64,000 bases of DNA from Macrotis lagotis (Eukaryota > Chordata > Mammalia > Peramelemorphia > Peramelidae). The position numbers and the translations under genes are program-made. The notes under the pieces were generated by a model. It was not told the DNA's origin, searched no databases, and saw only the letters and a list, made by a program, of their open reading frames with translations. The DNA lies in contig NC_133658.1 of NCBI RefSeq assembly GCF_037893015.1, positions 143,412,860 to 143,476,859 of the forward strand, given 5' to 3'. Shown in pieces: positions 43,701 through 54,556 of this stretch (position 1 is the stretch's first letter; each line of letters starts with the position of its first letter).

Positions 43701-44690
43701 GTGCAATATTTTTTCCTGGTGCCAAACCACATCAAGGACTTTTGAACCCATTTTTAGGAATATTTGATAGGAGCATCTTACTCTCTCTCAATCTCAGAGC
43801 AGTCACTATATCTTCTGTTTCCTGTTGGTTAACTGCCTAGTAAAGAAAAGCATTTTAATTGGCTACTGAGAGGGATCTCAGTGTGCATACAAAATGATAA
43901 ATCAGAAGAATTCTTACTATCTTCCCTAATAGTTTTCAAATAGGGAGAGCTACTGAGAACTACTGGGAAAGGAAACTCTACCATCCACTGTCCCAATTTC
44001 AGGATTATGTATCCAAGATTGTGCAGTACATCTTTCTTGTCTCTTTTCTTTATTCTTTACTGATTTGGGGCAAATGAATACTGAAGATAGAACAACCAGG
44101 TTACAATCTTGTAAAGGTCCTGCTGGTCAATAGAACCTTGGAGTTTTCTAAAAAACAGAGTGAGAAACAGTCTTCTAGTAGCTGTAACAGTTACATCCAG
44201 AGAGGAGCCCACCCTGAGCTGTTTGAGCTAGCCCAGCAGTGAATTGATCCAACAGCCAAAACACTGTGTCCGACTAGCAAGTGAACTATACCACACTAGG
44301 AGGTAACTTTCAAAGAGAGAAAAGGAGTCCCAGAACCAAAAAAGTAACATCCTCACAATTGGAGTGGGAAAAGGATATTTTGAGGCAATCGGTTTAAGTT
44401 TGAACTACTCTCCCCAGAGACAGAATAGTGAGAAGATGGTAGAATGCTCCCAGGTTCAGAGGTGAGAGGAATACTGTCGTAACATAACATAAAAGCCAAT
44501 GTTAATTGGTTCATTGATATTGGGAGGTTGCTAACAGGTCACTTTATAATGCCTACATAGGTCCTCAGGAGCAATAATATTATAAACTTCAATCTTTCGA
44601 GGTTATTCCTTTAATCCTAAAGTGAAAAATAGCCAACCCTACCAGACTGATTGAGTTTGAAGATAGTGAATGCCAATGTTCAAACTACAA
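43701..44690. other. Unassigned stretch
   Basis: About 1 kb with no family or gene that I recognise. Confidence 0.35.
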
Positions 44691-44825
44691 ATAGAATTAT
44701 AGAATAAAGAACCTTAGAGTTTGTCTCATTTAACCCTCTCAATTGAGAGGAGGTACATGAAGTCCAGGAAAGTCCAAAAAAAATGACTTTCACAAGGTCA
44801 CATAGCTTTTCACTATTCAAATAGA
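44691..44825 (-). mobile_element. MIR-type SINE fragment, antisense
   Basis: 'aattatagaataaagaacct', 'tttaaccctctcaattgaga' and 'tttcacaaggtcacatagct' suggest a reversed tail and CORE, much decayed. Confidence 0.5.
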
Positions 44826-45799
44826 AGGGATTTTCCCCTTCATGTTTTTTTCTCAGCCTGTACTGATTCTCTGTATATTGCTGTCTTTCTAACTCTGTCT
44901 TTCTCTGTTTTTCTATATCTCTATCTCCTCATTCACTATAACCTTATTAGGAATTAGGGAGCCCAGCTATCCACAATCCCAAGCAAGAAGTCCTCTCTTC
45001 CCATCTCAGTCCCACTGCTATTGAGCCAAAATTCCATTTGTCCAGAGGCATGAAAACCTACTTGACAGATAGAAGACAGCCTAGTGTTGTGTGAAAGGAA
45101 ACCACTTTTGTTTATGCCGCCACAGAGTGTGGAGGGCAAGGGGGCTCGATTACAGGGTGATGAGCTGTGGAAGGAATGTGCCAGCCGACTGCAAAACAAC
45201 TCTGCTTTTGTTTTGATTCTTGTTCCTGAAGACAGTTATGGAGGTATTTGTGCCCACACAACACACTGGACACTTCATATCTACCCACTCGGAACTGGCT
45301 CCCTGGGTCCCTGTCCTACCTTTCTGTCATTTGACTCCCACAACCCCTGCATGAATCAGCTTTGATTTTTCAAAAGCTCTGAAAACTGGCCCCACTGAGT
45401 TATGACCACTGAGGAATGTGAAAAGGATGCAAAGCCTGAAGTGGAGTTTTGCCTTGCAAAAAAAAAAAGGTAGCAGTTCTGACCTTTCTAAAATAGCAAC
45501 AGACTTCCTACACACAGCACTAGGCTAACTGCCTCAGGGTCCCAATTGCTTGCCTAGCTCTTTGGATGGGACTCCAGGTATCTTTCACTAAAGCAGATTC
45601 TCCAAGTCAAGGATTTATTTTTATCTCCTACTATCATTTGTAGTCTCAAGGGAAGAAAGGAGAGAGAAGAATCAAAGAGGAGATGAGAAAGACACCAAGA
45701 AAATTGACAGGAAAGAAGAATGGGGAAGAAGGAATCAGGGTCCAGCCAAAGGGCTCTTTCTTCACACAGTCCTTTCCATCACTTCCATATCCATGTCTT
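44826..45799. other. Unassigned stretch
   Basis: Mixed composition with a pyrimidine-rich part and an A run (45459-45468). Frames 44954-45199 (-), 45084-45365 (+) and 45327-45515 (-) overlap on both strands; none shows a known domain. Confidence 0.4.
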
Positions 45800-45950
45800 C
45801 TGCTGTTTCTCCCCCACCTCTTGTCTGGAATGTAGTCCCCATCAACTCTGATCTTGAGATCCCTAACTTCCTTCCAAGTTCAGCCCCAAAATAATTTGAT
45901 AATGTCCCCAGCTGCCAGTGTCTTCTTCCTCCCCCATTCCTAACTTGTTT
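45800..45950 (+). mobile_element. Possible L2 fragment, sense
   Basis: 'cacctcttgtctggaatgta' and 'cctaacttccttccaagttc' resemble the L2 C-terminal coding end. Confidence 0.4.
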
Positions 45951-45954
45951 GCTA

Positions 45955-46170
45955 AGTAGTGTAGATATGACACCCAACCTGAAGTCAAAAAGACTGTGCT
46001 CATAAAACAACCTCAGAAGCAAGTCTCTTAACTTCTGATTGCCTCGGTTTCCTTATCTGTAAAAGGAGGTAATAATTGCTATGAGGATCAAAAAAGATAT
46101 TAATTGTAATGCACTTAACTTAGTGTCTGGCACAAAGTAAGCACTATATAAATGTTAGTTATTATTTTGT
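45955..46170 (+). mobile_element. MIR SINE, sense
   Basis: 'tgattgcctcggtttcctta' and the tail 'agtgtctggcacaaagtaag' with 'aatgttagttattatt' are visible. Confidence 0.8.
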
Positions 46171-46194
46171 CTTCATTTTGTATGAACACATGTA

Positions 46195-46305
46195 TACATG
46201 CTGTTTCCTCTGATAGGCTAAGTTCTTTGAGGGCCAAGATCAGTATCATCATCATTGTCTTCTATTCCTGGCACCTAGCATATACTGAGTTATTGTAGGA
46301 GCCTA
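46195..46305 (+). mobile_element. L2 LINE 3' end, sense
   Basis: 'ttctttgagggccaagatca' and 'ctggcacctagcatatactg' are visible. Confidence 0.65.
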
Positions 46306-46424
46306 GATCTAGAACCAGGATCCTTCAAGTTTCCAGAACTATGCTTTAGGAAGAACATCAGAGGTTATCTAGCCAAAAGGATCAAATGAGAAAATATGTG
46401 CAACCTGCTTTGCAAACTCTCTCT

Positions 46425-46655
46425 TCGGGAAATGAGTGGTGCCAGGGATAGCACTCTGGGCTTGGCATCAGGAAGGTTCATCTTCCTGAGTTCAAATCTG
46501 ACCTCAAACACTGACACATTGAGACAAATCACTTAACCATTTGTCTCAATGTGTAAAATGAGCTGGAGGAGGAAATAGAAGGATCTCCAGGATCTTTGCC
46601 ACGAAAACTCTAACTCCAAGTGAGGTCACAGAGAGTTGGACAGGACCAAATAACA
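46425..46655 (+). mobile_element. MAR1 SINE, sense
   Basis: 'gaaggttcatcttcctgagt', 'caaatcacttaaccatttgt', 'aatgagctggaggaggaaat' and the 3' end with 'gagttggacaggaccaaata' are visible. Confidence 0.85.
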
Positions 46656-46779
46656 ACCAACCCTCTGGAAGGAACTTTAGTAAGGACTTAAGTTCTTAAT
46701 TTTACTGAGGGCTAGGGAAGAGAATAGACTTAAAGTAATCAGCAACCTAACCATCATAGAGAAGTTTGACACCGTGACT

Positions 46780-47105
46780 AATCTGATGCTGGAGGTAGAA
46801 AAACCTAAATTAAACAACCTCAACACTTCAGTAAGTCTTCTTTTCCTCAACTGTAATAAGTCTATACTGTTGTGAAGACTCAAATAAGATAATGAACATA
46901 CAGCACTTTATAATTAGCAAAGATCACTTGACTTTATATATAGTCAAGATTTCAAATCCAGATCTCCCTCTGACTCTCAGGTCCAGTGGTCTATTCTCCA
47001 CACTATTTTCTGATCAATTTTGTAACTGAACCTCTGTTTCTTACTCCAACCCCCCTTATGGGGGGTTGGACTGAATCGGTAGTATCCCTTCTAGCACTAG
47101 GATTC
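46780..47105. mobile_element. MIR-type SINE fragments in both orientations
   Basis: 46780-46920 is a decayed sense MIR ('ttcctcaactgtaataagtc'). 46945-47010 is a reversed head ('agatctccctctgactctca'). 47060-47105 is a sense CR1-like tail ('ggttggactgaatcggtagt'). The minus frame 46677-46883 is spurious. Confidence 0.5.
47045..47070. other. Perfect 11-bp inverted repeat with 4-base loop
   Basis: TCCAACCCCCC is followed by TTAT and then its exact reverse complement. It lies beside SINE-tail sequence. No downstream U run or host gene makes it a terminator. Confidence 0.9.
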
Positions 47106-47226
47106 TACAAAAAAGAGAAGAAAGTTCAGGGAGGGGAGATCAGGAAAGTAGATTTGAAATAATCCTGATCAAATGAGAGAATATTTGCTTAGCACAGTGC
47201 CTGGATTATAATAAATGCTTAATATA

Positions 47227-47424
47227 CCTTTCCTTCCTTCCTTCCTTCCTTCTTTCCTTATCCTTTTCTTCTTTCCTTCCTTTCTTTCTCTTTTCCTTCC
47301 TTTCTTCTTCCCTCCCTCCCTTTCTCCTTTCCTTCTTTTCTTCATTTTTTCCTCCTCTCTGCTTTGTTTTTCCATTTCCTTCTTCCCTCCTTTTCTTCCT
47401 TTCTCCCTTCCTTCCTTCCTATTC
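47227..47424. repeat. Homopyrimidine tract, (CCTT)n-like
   Basis: About 200 bases that are almost all C and T on the plus strand, with a few interruptions. The lysine/arginine/glutamate-rich minus frame 47169-47375 and the plus frame 47215-47427 are artefacts of it. Confidence 0.95.
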
Positions 47425-47429
47425 TAAAG

Positions 47430-48290
47430 GTTCCTTACCTTTAGCAAAGTGCTTCCAAGACTTTTTATATTTGTTTTAAGGACATTAGGCACAAAATTGT
47501 GCAGAGCTTGACCCCAGAACTTGGTCATGAAGTAGAACCCGAGAGGCCCAGTGCCAAGAGCATCAGCCCCTCTTCTCTCAGAGTCAGTAACTCCCAGGAA
47601 GGCCAAGAGAAGATGGATCCAGACTGGAGATACAGGATTGTCTCCTACTCTCCAGGAAAGCATGAATCAAAGCACAGTCAGTTCTCCCCAAAGGTCTCTG
47701 CTGACCTTGGTGGAAATGTTAATATATGCTGGGGTGAGAAGATTGAAGAACAGGGCAGACTAGGAGAGTGACAGGGACTAGGAAGGGGTAGTTGGAAAAA
47801 CCTTGCCTCTGCAAGAGGTCGGATCACTTGATTTTAGTGTACTCTTTCCCTCCCCTTTCCCTCTTCCTCTCCCTCTCCCCCACTTCCAATCATTATCTCC
47901 CTACTCCCAGAGCCTCAGTCCTAATCCACAGTGTGGTGAACAGAAGGAGGGGGGAAACTAACTGTCTCTGAAGACTTTTCCATTGAGAGGCCACGAAACT
48001 GCGTAAGTGATTTTAGGACCAAGAGTCAACCCCACCCAGTGCTCCTACTCATATATTCCTACTCTGAAAAACTTCTCTTGGCCCAAGAACCTGAAAAATA
48101 GAAGGGACAATGTTTTCTATTCAAAGTATTTCTATTTCCATTCCCTAGATACCATTATGTAAAAAAGCACCCAGAGAAAATCATTGCTCCCTTTTCTAAG
48201 TTGCTTTTGAATTATTTCCTCATTAGAGGCCTGTAGAATATGTATTAATAATGATAATAGTAACTAGTAAACATGGCAAATGAAATATCA
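47430..48290. other. Unassigned stretch
   Basis: No repeat recognised. Frames 47424-47663 (-), 47499-47771 (+) and 47551-47763 (+) overlap on both strands with no known domain. Confidence 0.4.
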
Positions 48291-48294
48291 TATT

Positions 48295-48545
48295 ACAATT
48301 ATTATGGTTAGCATTTATATAACACTTCAAAGTTTGCCAAGCATACTTACAAATAAGATCTCATTCGAATCTCACAACAATTCTGAGAGGAGGTGGTGCT
48401 ATTATCTCCATTTTACAGATGAATAGACTGAGGCAAATAGAGGATAAGTGACTTGCCTATGTTCACACTTCTAATAAGTGTCCAATCAAAATTCAAACTC
48501 AGGTCTTCCTGAGTCCATATTCTGTGTTCTATTTATCTATCCGTA
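48295..48545 (-). mobile_element. MIR SINE, full length, antisense
   Basis: 'agcatttatataacacttca', 'tatctccattttacagatga', 'aagtgacttgcctatgttca' and 'caggtcttcctgagtccata' are in complete reversed order. Confidence 0.9.
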
Positions 48546-48777
48546 AAATGTGTATGAATTCCCATCTCTATCTAAAGGAACAGAAAATTGAGCCTTAAGG
48601 ATAGAAACTTGTTAAGGTTATGCAACAAATAAAAATCAGAACCAGGTTTCTAAATCCAGGATGTTCTCCATGATGGCAGGCAATCTTCAATATAATCAAC
48701 GTCTGCAGAAGACTCTCAGTGAAGCTGTTTACAAATCACTCCCCATCTCCAATCTCCTTCACTGAATAGTATAATGG
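48546..48777. other. MIR-like remnants
   Basis: 48590-48680 has weak CORE-SINE resemblance. Nothing else is recognised. Confidence 0.3.
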
Positions 48778-48870
48778 ACTATCTCCAGTTGTCCTGATTC
48801 ATATCTGGCATCACTTCTCTGATGTCATGGTCTTCTTCAAAAACAAAGGACAAATATCATTTAATTATCG
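48778..48870 (+). mobile_element. RTE-type SINE 3' part, sense
   Basis: 'ctatctccagttgtcctgat', 'catcacttctctgatgtcat' and 'aacaaaggacaaatatcatt' are visible. It lacks an internal block found in full copies. Confidence 0.7.
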
Positions 48871-48894
48871 GTCTTTACTATTTAATACATTATG

Positions 48895-49135
48895 GCCATG
48901 GACAACTCATTTAACTTCCCTGGGTTTCAGTTTCTTCATCTGTAAAATAAAGATGCTTAGACCTCTGAGTTCTGTCACAAATCTGGGTTCATGACTGTAG
49001 TCAGTCAATAAATATTTATCAAGGATTTACTAAATGCTAGTTACTATGCTAAGCACTGAAGTTACAAGAAAGGCAAAAGTTCTTGTTCTCACAAAGCTCA
49101 CAGTTCATTGACTACAAGACAGCAACCCAGATGGC
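48895..49135. mobile_element. MIR fragment (+) then L2 3' end (-)
   Basis: 48898-48970 is a sense CORE ('cagtttcttcatctgtaaaa'). 48998-49125 is the reversed L2 end ('tcaataaatatttatcaagg', 'tactatgctaagcactgaag'). Confidence 0.75.
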
Positions 49136-49724
49136 CATAAAATACTCCTGAACAGATTGGTATCCAACAGCCAACATTTTTAATTGTTCCAAAAAGATAA
49201 GAAGTTGAAAGCATCTCTTAAGAACAAGGAATTCAGGATCTTGCCCTGCTACTTTCTACGCCATAATTTTGATCTAGTGTCAGCTTTTGCATACTTTGCC
49301 AAAGGAATAAATACTGGGAAACCAGATTTCCTCTAATTTCATTTGTATGTCAGCAACTGATGGGCACCATCTGGGAGACAGGAGCAATCTAGAATACATC
49401 CAAATCTACTCCAATGAGTTAACTGTTTTACTTCTCATAAGGGAGAAGCAATCAAATAAATTAGGGGTACAGACAAGCCAAGATGCCATCATCTCAGGGT
49501 AGAAGGCATAGTGTCTTTGGGGAAAGCTACTTGATTTTCTTGGGAAACTCCCAAATATGTGTTCTTCAGGAATATTAAAATAGCTCACATTTCTAAAGTA
49601 GTTAAAGATTTACAAAGCATTTTTCTTATAACCACTCCATTGCTTTCCTGGCTCACTCCTGATTCTTCTCTGAATTTCTCCACCACCCCTACTGCCTGAT
49701 ACCCTTTTAGCTCCCTGTTTTATA
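49136..49724. other. Unassigned stretch
   Basis: Mostly unrecognised. 49575-49630 may be a reversed MIR tail. The minus frame 49406-49588 has no known motif. Confidence 0.35.
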
Positions 49725-49975
49725 TTTTTTGTTGTCCAGTCATTTTTCAGTCAAGTTTAACTCTTTGTGATTCCTCTTTTGTAATTTACTTGACAAAGAT
49801 ACCAGAGTGGTTTGCCATTTTCGTCTCCAGCTCATTTGGCAGATGAGAAAACTGAGGCAAGCAGGGTTGAGTGACTTGCCCACTAGTGGATGTCTGAGAT
49901 CCGATTTGAATTTAGGAAAATGAGTCTCCTTGACTTCAGGTTTGGAGCTTTATACACTGTACCACCTAGCTGTCA
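49725..49975 (-). mobile_element. MAR1 SINE, full length, antisense
   Basis: 'agataccagagtggtttgcc', 'gcagatgagaaaactgaggc', 'aatgagtctccttgacttca' and the head end 'tgtaccacctagctgtc' are visible. Confidence 0.92.
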
Positions 49976-50004
49976 CTTAAATATATTTAAGACATACATA
50001 TCTT

Positions 50005-50187
50005 AAATATATTTAATCTATCCACCGTGCTAGGTGGCATAGTGGATAGAGTACTGGCCCTGAAGTCAGGAGGACCTGAGTTCATGTCTGACCTCAGACA
50101 CTTAATAATTGCCTAGCTGTGTGAACTTGGGCAAGTCACTTAACCCCATTGCCTTAAATAAAATTTTAAAAAATATATTTAATCTAT
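50005..50187 (+). mobile_element. Young tRNA-derived SINE with perfect 17-bp target-site duplication
   Basis: AAATATATTTAATCTAT stands at 50005-50021 and 50171-50187. The body has 'taggtggcatagtggataga', 'acctgagttcatgtctgacc' (B box changed by one base) and 'gcaagtcacttaaccccatt', then an A-rich tail. Confidence 0.95.
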
Positions 50188-50194
50188 TGCCTTC

Positions 50195-50320
50195 CCCTAT
50201 TTGAATGTAACTTCCTTAAGGGCATGGACTGTTTTTCTTCTTGCTTTTATTTATATTTCCAGGACTTAGTGAAGTGCTTGGCACATGGTAAATAAAATAA
50301 ATGCTTTATCTATGCTTTTA
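50195..50320 (+). mobile_element. L2 LINE 3' end, sense
   Basis: 'taacttccttaagggcatgg', 'gaagtgcttggcacatggta' and 'aataaaataaatgc' are visible. Confidence 0.75.
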
Positions 50321-50409
50321 TCAACCAATCTATGAAGCAGCTGTAGGGTTATTAATCCCATTTTATGGATGAGAAAACTAATTTGTCAGGGTAATAGTTA
50401 TTAGTATTT

Positions 50410-50800
50410 AGAGTCTCCAAATTGGAAGAAAATTCAGATGCTATCTAGTTTGACCCATACCCAAATGAGAATCTCCTTTACAATCTCTCCAATTAATTTA
50501 TTATTTCATCTTCCTTCATCCATAGACCTTCAGGATAGCTTCAGTTGTTATATAAGTTCTCCCTCAAATCAAGCTGAAATCTGCCTCTTTGCCGCTTTCA
50601 CCCATTGCCCTTAGTTCTCCCCTCTCATCCCCTCCAAGCAGAACAAGCCTGATCACTCTTCAAATCCTTGAAGGCAGCTGCCATATCTGCCCAGGTCTTC
50701 TCTTCTCTAAATAAGTCATCTCTAGACTTCAGCTTGCTCCTCTGACCCTTGAGACCAGTGCTCCATTTGCCACAGTGACCACAGAAACAAAAACATACTC
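50410..50800 (-). mobile_element. CR1/L3 LINE 3' end, antisense
   Basis: 'aaattggaagaaaattcaga', 'aatcaagctgaaatctgcct', 'cttagttctcccctctcatc', 'aagcagaacaagcctgatca' and 'aaatccttgaaggcagctgc' follow the reversed CR1/L3 closely. The minus frame 50625-50852 belongs to it. Confidence 0.85.
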
Positions 50801-51214
50801 TAGCACTAGACTTGTTTCTACTCATCACTTTTTTTGGTCTTCTCTCCCACACAGCAATAAATATTTCTCAGTCACCAGGGTGTGCTAGTAAATGTTTAAC
50901 AACCCTTGGCTGGGGAGGAAAGAAAGTGAAGGGGAGAATGGAGAGAAAATAGGAAGAAACATTTTTTCCATCATTTCTTAAGTCAGACAATCAACAAAAA
51001 CAATAAATCAAGTCCCAATTTGCATAGTTTGCCATATATCTGAGGTATAAACATTCATATTGAAAATTTAACAATTGGTAAGGACCGGCTCTAGCACATT
51101 CCTGCATTTCAGATCTATTGATATCCAGATATTAAATATGATTTGATTTATATGTTGAATATATTGAATATGATATGATTTATAGTAACCATTTCAGAAA
51201 TTCTTAGAGCTAGA
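50801..51214. other. Unassigned stretch
   Basis: No repeat recognised. Confidence 0.35.
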
Positions 51215-51445
51215 AAGAACTCCTCAGTTATTCTTCAGTTGTATCTGACTCTTTGTGACCCTCCCTTTGAGATTTTCTTAGTGTAGTTTTCTTCTCCAGT
51301 TCATTTTTTACAGATGAGGAAACTGAGACAAACAGAATTAAGTGACTTGCCCAGGACCGCTCAGATAATTGATGTCTAAAGCCAGATTTGAACTCAGAAA
51401 GATGAGTCTTCCTGACTCCAGGCTTGTCACTCTATCTATGCCAGA
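51215..51445 (-). mobile_element. MAR1 SINE, antisense
   Basis: 'gttgtatctgactctttgtg', 'acagatgaggaaactgagac' and 'gaaagatgagtcttcctgac' are visible; the head end is slightly shortened. Confidence 0.9.
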
Positions 51446-51544
51446 AAGAATCCTAACAATCACATAATCCAATTGCTTCATCATACTGGTTCCCAGAGAG
51501 GGATATTACTACTCTTAAATTATACAAATTATAAGTGGGATTCA

Positions 51545-51790
51545 AATGCCTTGAGGTGGCATCGCAGATAATAGCCCTAAGTCTAGGATGGAGAAGACCT
51601 CAGCTCAGTTTCAGCTTCAGGCACTTACTAGGTGCCTAAATCCAGGTTTAGATCCTTAACTTCTGTCTGTCCCAGTTTGCTCAATTGTAAAATTAAGATG
51701 ATAACAGCACTTACCTCCAAGGCTTGTTCTGAAGAGCTAATGAGGTCATATTTGCAAAGTGCTTAGCATTGCTTGTTTCTTCCCTCTTCC
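51545..51790 (+). mobile_element. MIR SINE, sense
   Basis: 'cagtttgctcaattgtaaaa', 'ggcttgttctgaagagctaa' and the tail 'tttgcaaagtgcttagcatt' are visible. Confidence 0.75.
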
Positions 51791-52229
51791 CCAGCCACAT
51801 TCTTTTTACTTCACTGAACCACCTCATATCTTATAGAGTTAAGGATCATGTGATTTCATATTAAGGGAAGCTCTCCTTTGAGTAAATTCCAACAACAAAT
51901 GCAAATTGACATGTAGTCTTCATCTTTAAGTCAGGTTCCTAGAGCATTAAGAAGGGTAGATCAAAAGCCAGCCCTTCAGCCATCCACTATGTCGTGTTAC
52001 TTCTCATTCTTTACATAGATTGTTCATTCTCTTTCCAGTCTTTTTGCCCTAGATCAGTTTTTTTCTCCAATACACCTTCCTTCACACTACTGATAATTAA
52101 TTGTCTTTTTTTAAAATAGGTATATTTGTTTTCCATGCATTCATAGCTCTCTTCTCCACTGAGCAAATAAATTAAATAAAATAAAACCCTCATTATAAGA
52201 AGGTAGAGTCCAGAAAAGCAAATTCCCAT
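51791..52229. other. Unassigned stretch
   Basis: No repeat recognised. The minus frame 52011-52238 has no known motif. Confidence 0.35.
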
Positions 52230-52685
52230 GGTGCCCATATTCTAAAATATATGTCTCTCTCTCCATTTTAATTTCTTCATCTCTGTTAGGAGGTGGATGG
52301 TGTATTTCACCTTTAGTCTTCTGAACTCATGGCTAATCACCAAATTGATCAAAGTTCTAAAGTCTTTCAAATTTATTTTGCTCAATAATGTTGTGCTTCT
52401 GGCATAAATTGTTCTCTTCTCTGAATCACTTTAGATGTTCTCTCTAAAACTGTCCATCTCATCATTTCTTATAGTGATATTCCATTTTATTCATGTACCA
52501 TAATTTGTTTAGCCATTCCTCAAATTAGGAGACTATGTTAGCTTTCAATTTTTGGCTACCATGAAAGAGTTACCATACATATTTTTTCATATAGATTCTC
52601 TTCCTCTTTCTTTGATCTCTTTGGGGTACAGGCTTAGTAGTAGTATAGCTGGGTCAAAGAGTAGATATGGAATTTTCCTAACATA
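52230..52685 (-). mobile_element. L1 ORF2 C-terminus and 3' region, antisense
   Basis: 'ggaggtggatggtgtatttc', 'atcatttcttatagtgatat', 'tttagccattcctcaaatta' and 'tagtatagctgggtcaaaga' follow the reversed L1 3' region in order. Confidence 0.8.
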
Positions 52686-52689
52686 GGTC

Positions 52690-52930
52690 TTCTCTGCTAA
52701 GGATTTTCTGTGAGTCCTCATTGCCTATGAAATAAAAATTCCTCAGATTAACATTCAAAGTCCTTCAAAATTTGGTTCCAACCCACTTTCCCTTCATAAT
52801 TCATATTTTCTTCAATTTTAGGTAGGATAATAGACCTAGAGGCAGAGGAAACTTTAAAGATACTGTCCCCCTCACTTTACAGATTAGGAAATTAACTTGA
52901 CCATTGTTTCACAGGTACAGCATGACATTA
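52690..52930. mobile_element. L2 fragment (+) and MIR-type fragment (-)
   Basis: 52695-52805 resembles L2 coding sequence ('ttcaaagtccttcaaaattt'). 52815-52930 is a reversed CORE ('ctcactttacagattaggaa'). Confidence 0.55.
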
Positions 52931-52944
52931 TCTTGACTATTTTT

Positions 52945-53175
52945 GTTGTTCAGTTTTTCAGTTATCTGACTTTTCAGAACCCCACTTGGGGTTTTCTTGG
53001 CAAAGATACTGTAGTTATTTACCATTTCCTTCTCCAGATCAATTGACAAATGAGGAACTGAGTTAAAAAGAGTCACATAACTAATAAATATCTGAGGCCA
53101 GATTTGTACTCACAAAGTTGAATCATTCTAACTCCAAACTCAGAACTCTATTCACTGTGCCACCTAACTATCCTA
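52945..53175 (-). mobile_element. MAR1 SINE, antisense
   Basis: 'tttgttgttcagtttttcag', 'ccacttggggttttcttggc', 'aactccaaactcagaactct' and 'cactgtgccacctaactatc' are visible. Confidence 0.9.
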
Positions 53176-53184
53176 TCTTGAATA

Positions 53185-53340
53185 TAGTAGGTACTAAATA
53201 AATGTTTGTTAAAAATGAATTTTTGTAGCAATTATTTCATGCCTACCATGTGTTTAGCCCTTTGAGAAATACAGAAAAAGTCAAAAATAGTCCCTACCTT
53301 GGAAAAGCTAAAGGACTACTTGGGAGGGCAATATAATAGG
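53185..53340 (-). mobile_element. L2 LINE 3' end, antisense
   Basis: 'atttcatgcctaccatgtgt' and 'agtccctaccttggaaaagc' are the reversed L2 end. Confidence 0.65.
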
Positions 53341-53399
53341 CATGAAATACCAATCCCAGATATAAAATAGTATTTAAGTTTATGTTAATTGTTCAGTAC

Positions 53400-53530
53400 A
53401 AGATTCAACATAGAAAAGAACTTGGGGCTGAATCTGCCACCTATGGCTATACATAAGTTACTTGTTTCTAAATTTGAGTTTCTTTATCCATAAAATATGG
53501 AATCAGAGGGGAGAAAAAATAGTACTTGTC
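53400..53530 (+). mobile_element. MIR-type SINE fragment, sense
   Basis: 'gggctgaatctgccacctat' and 'gagtttctttatccataaaa' are a decayed head and CORE. Confidence 0.5.
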
Positions 53531-53884
53531 CTAGGGTGTGAGGTGACTATAATCAGAGAATATCATTCGCTTACAAATCTCTCCTTATGGTAAGCTAAAA
53601 TCAGGAATGTACTGGTAAATATTTAACAATCCAGTCTCATAAAGTAAGATGCTTTTAAATTTTATCTGCATTATAAGCATTTTCTTCATTACTTTATTAG
53701 AAATAGAGAAAACATTACATCAAACCCTTGCTTTGTGGTTTGCTGATTTCTAAGATGTAGTTACTCATTAATGGAATCATTTAACAATTGACTCCATGGT
53801 CTTAGAGTGTATGGTCTAAAAAACTAGAGTTCTAAACTAATGAGATCTGTTAAAAGACCTAGTTTTTAAAAAGTTAAGATCTCC
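53531..53884. other. Unassigned stretch
   Basis: AT-rich; nothing recognised. Confidence 0.35.
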
Positions 53885-54245
53885 CATTACATTCAGGGTC
53901 AACTTTTTATTGGGCATTTCCAAATGGACATCCTATAAGCACTGCAAACTCAATATGTCCATTAGCTTTTCCCTCAAAATTGATACCCAGATTTGTAACC
54001 TCATTTGCCATATCTAATCAGTTTCCAAGCCTTGTCAAGGGAAAGGGAGGGAATAAGCATTCATATATCCCTTTCAATTCCATCTCCAAACTCTCCACCT
54101 CCTCTCCACTCCCACATTCACCACCCTTCTTTAGTGTCACATAAATTTTCAGGAGAACTATGACAATAGTCTCCTAATTGGTCTCCCTAACCCCAGCTGA
54201 CAGCACGATATTACTAAAGTGAAGTGTCTTCTTAATGCCTCTAGG
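53885..54245 (+). mobile_element. L2 LINE coding fragment, sense
   Basis: 'actgcaaactcaatatgtcc', 'cagtttccaagccttgtcaa', 'caatagtctcctaattggtc' and 'gatattactaaagtgaagtg' follow the L2 C-terminal coding region. Confidence 0.7.
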
Positions 54246-54264
54246 AGTTAAATTTAAGTTTCGC

Positions 54265-54410
54265 TGATTAAATCCGTCTGGGTTAAATGACTTGGCCAAG
54301 GTCTTCTAGCTAGTAAATGTTAAATGTCTGAGGTTGGATATGAACTCCCTTCCTCTTGACTCCAAGGCCAGTGCTTTATGCAGTGCACCATCTAGCTTCT
54401 CCAAAGTTTC
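54265..54410 (-). mobile_element. tRNA-headed SINE fragment, antisense
   Basis: 'aaatgacttggccaaggtct', 'ccaaggccagtgctttatgc' and 'gcaccatctagcttct' are a reversed head. Confidence 0.75.
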
Positions 54411-54556
54411 TTTCTGTCTCTCTGTAGCCACCCCCTTCTCTGTGGCTCTGCTCCCTGGCTCACTTAGCTGAACAAAGAGTTTGCCCTCTCTAAAAAGGGA
54501 AATCCCTCTTCCCTTGTACATTGAATAAGCTCAGCAAATAACCTGGGCTTTCTTAG

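Noticed and set aside
47169-47375. Lysine/arginine/glutamate-rich minus-strand protein
   Set aside because: Pure artefact of the homopyrimidine tract.
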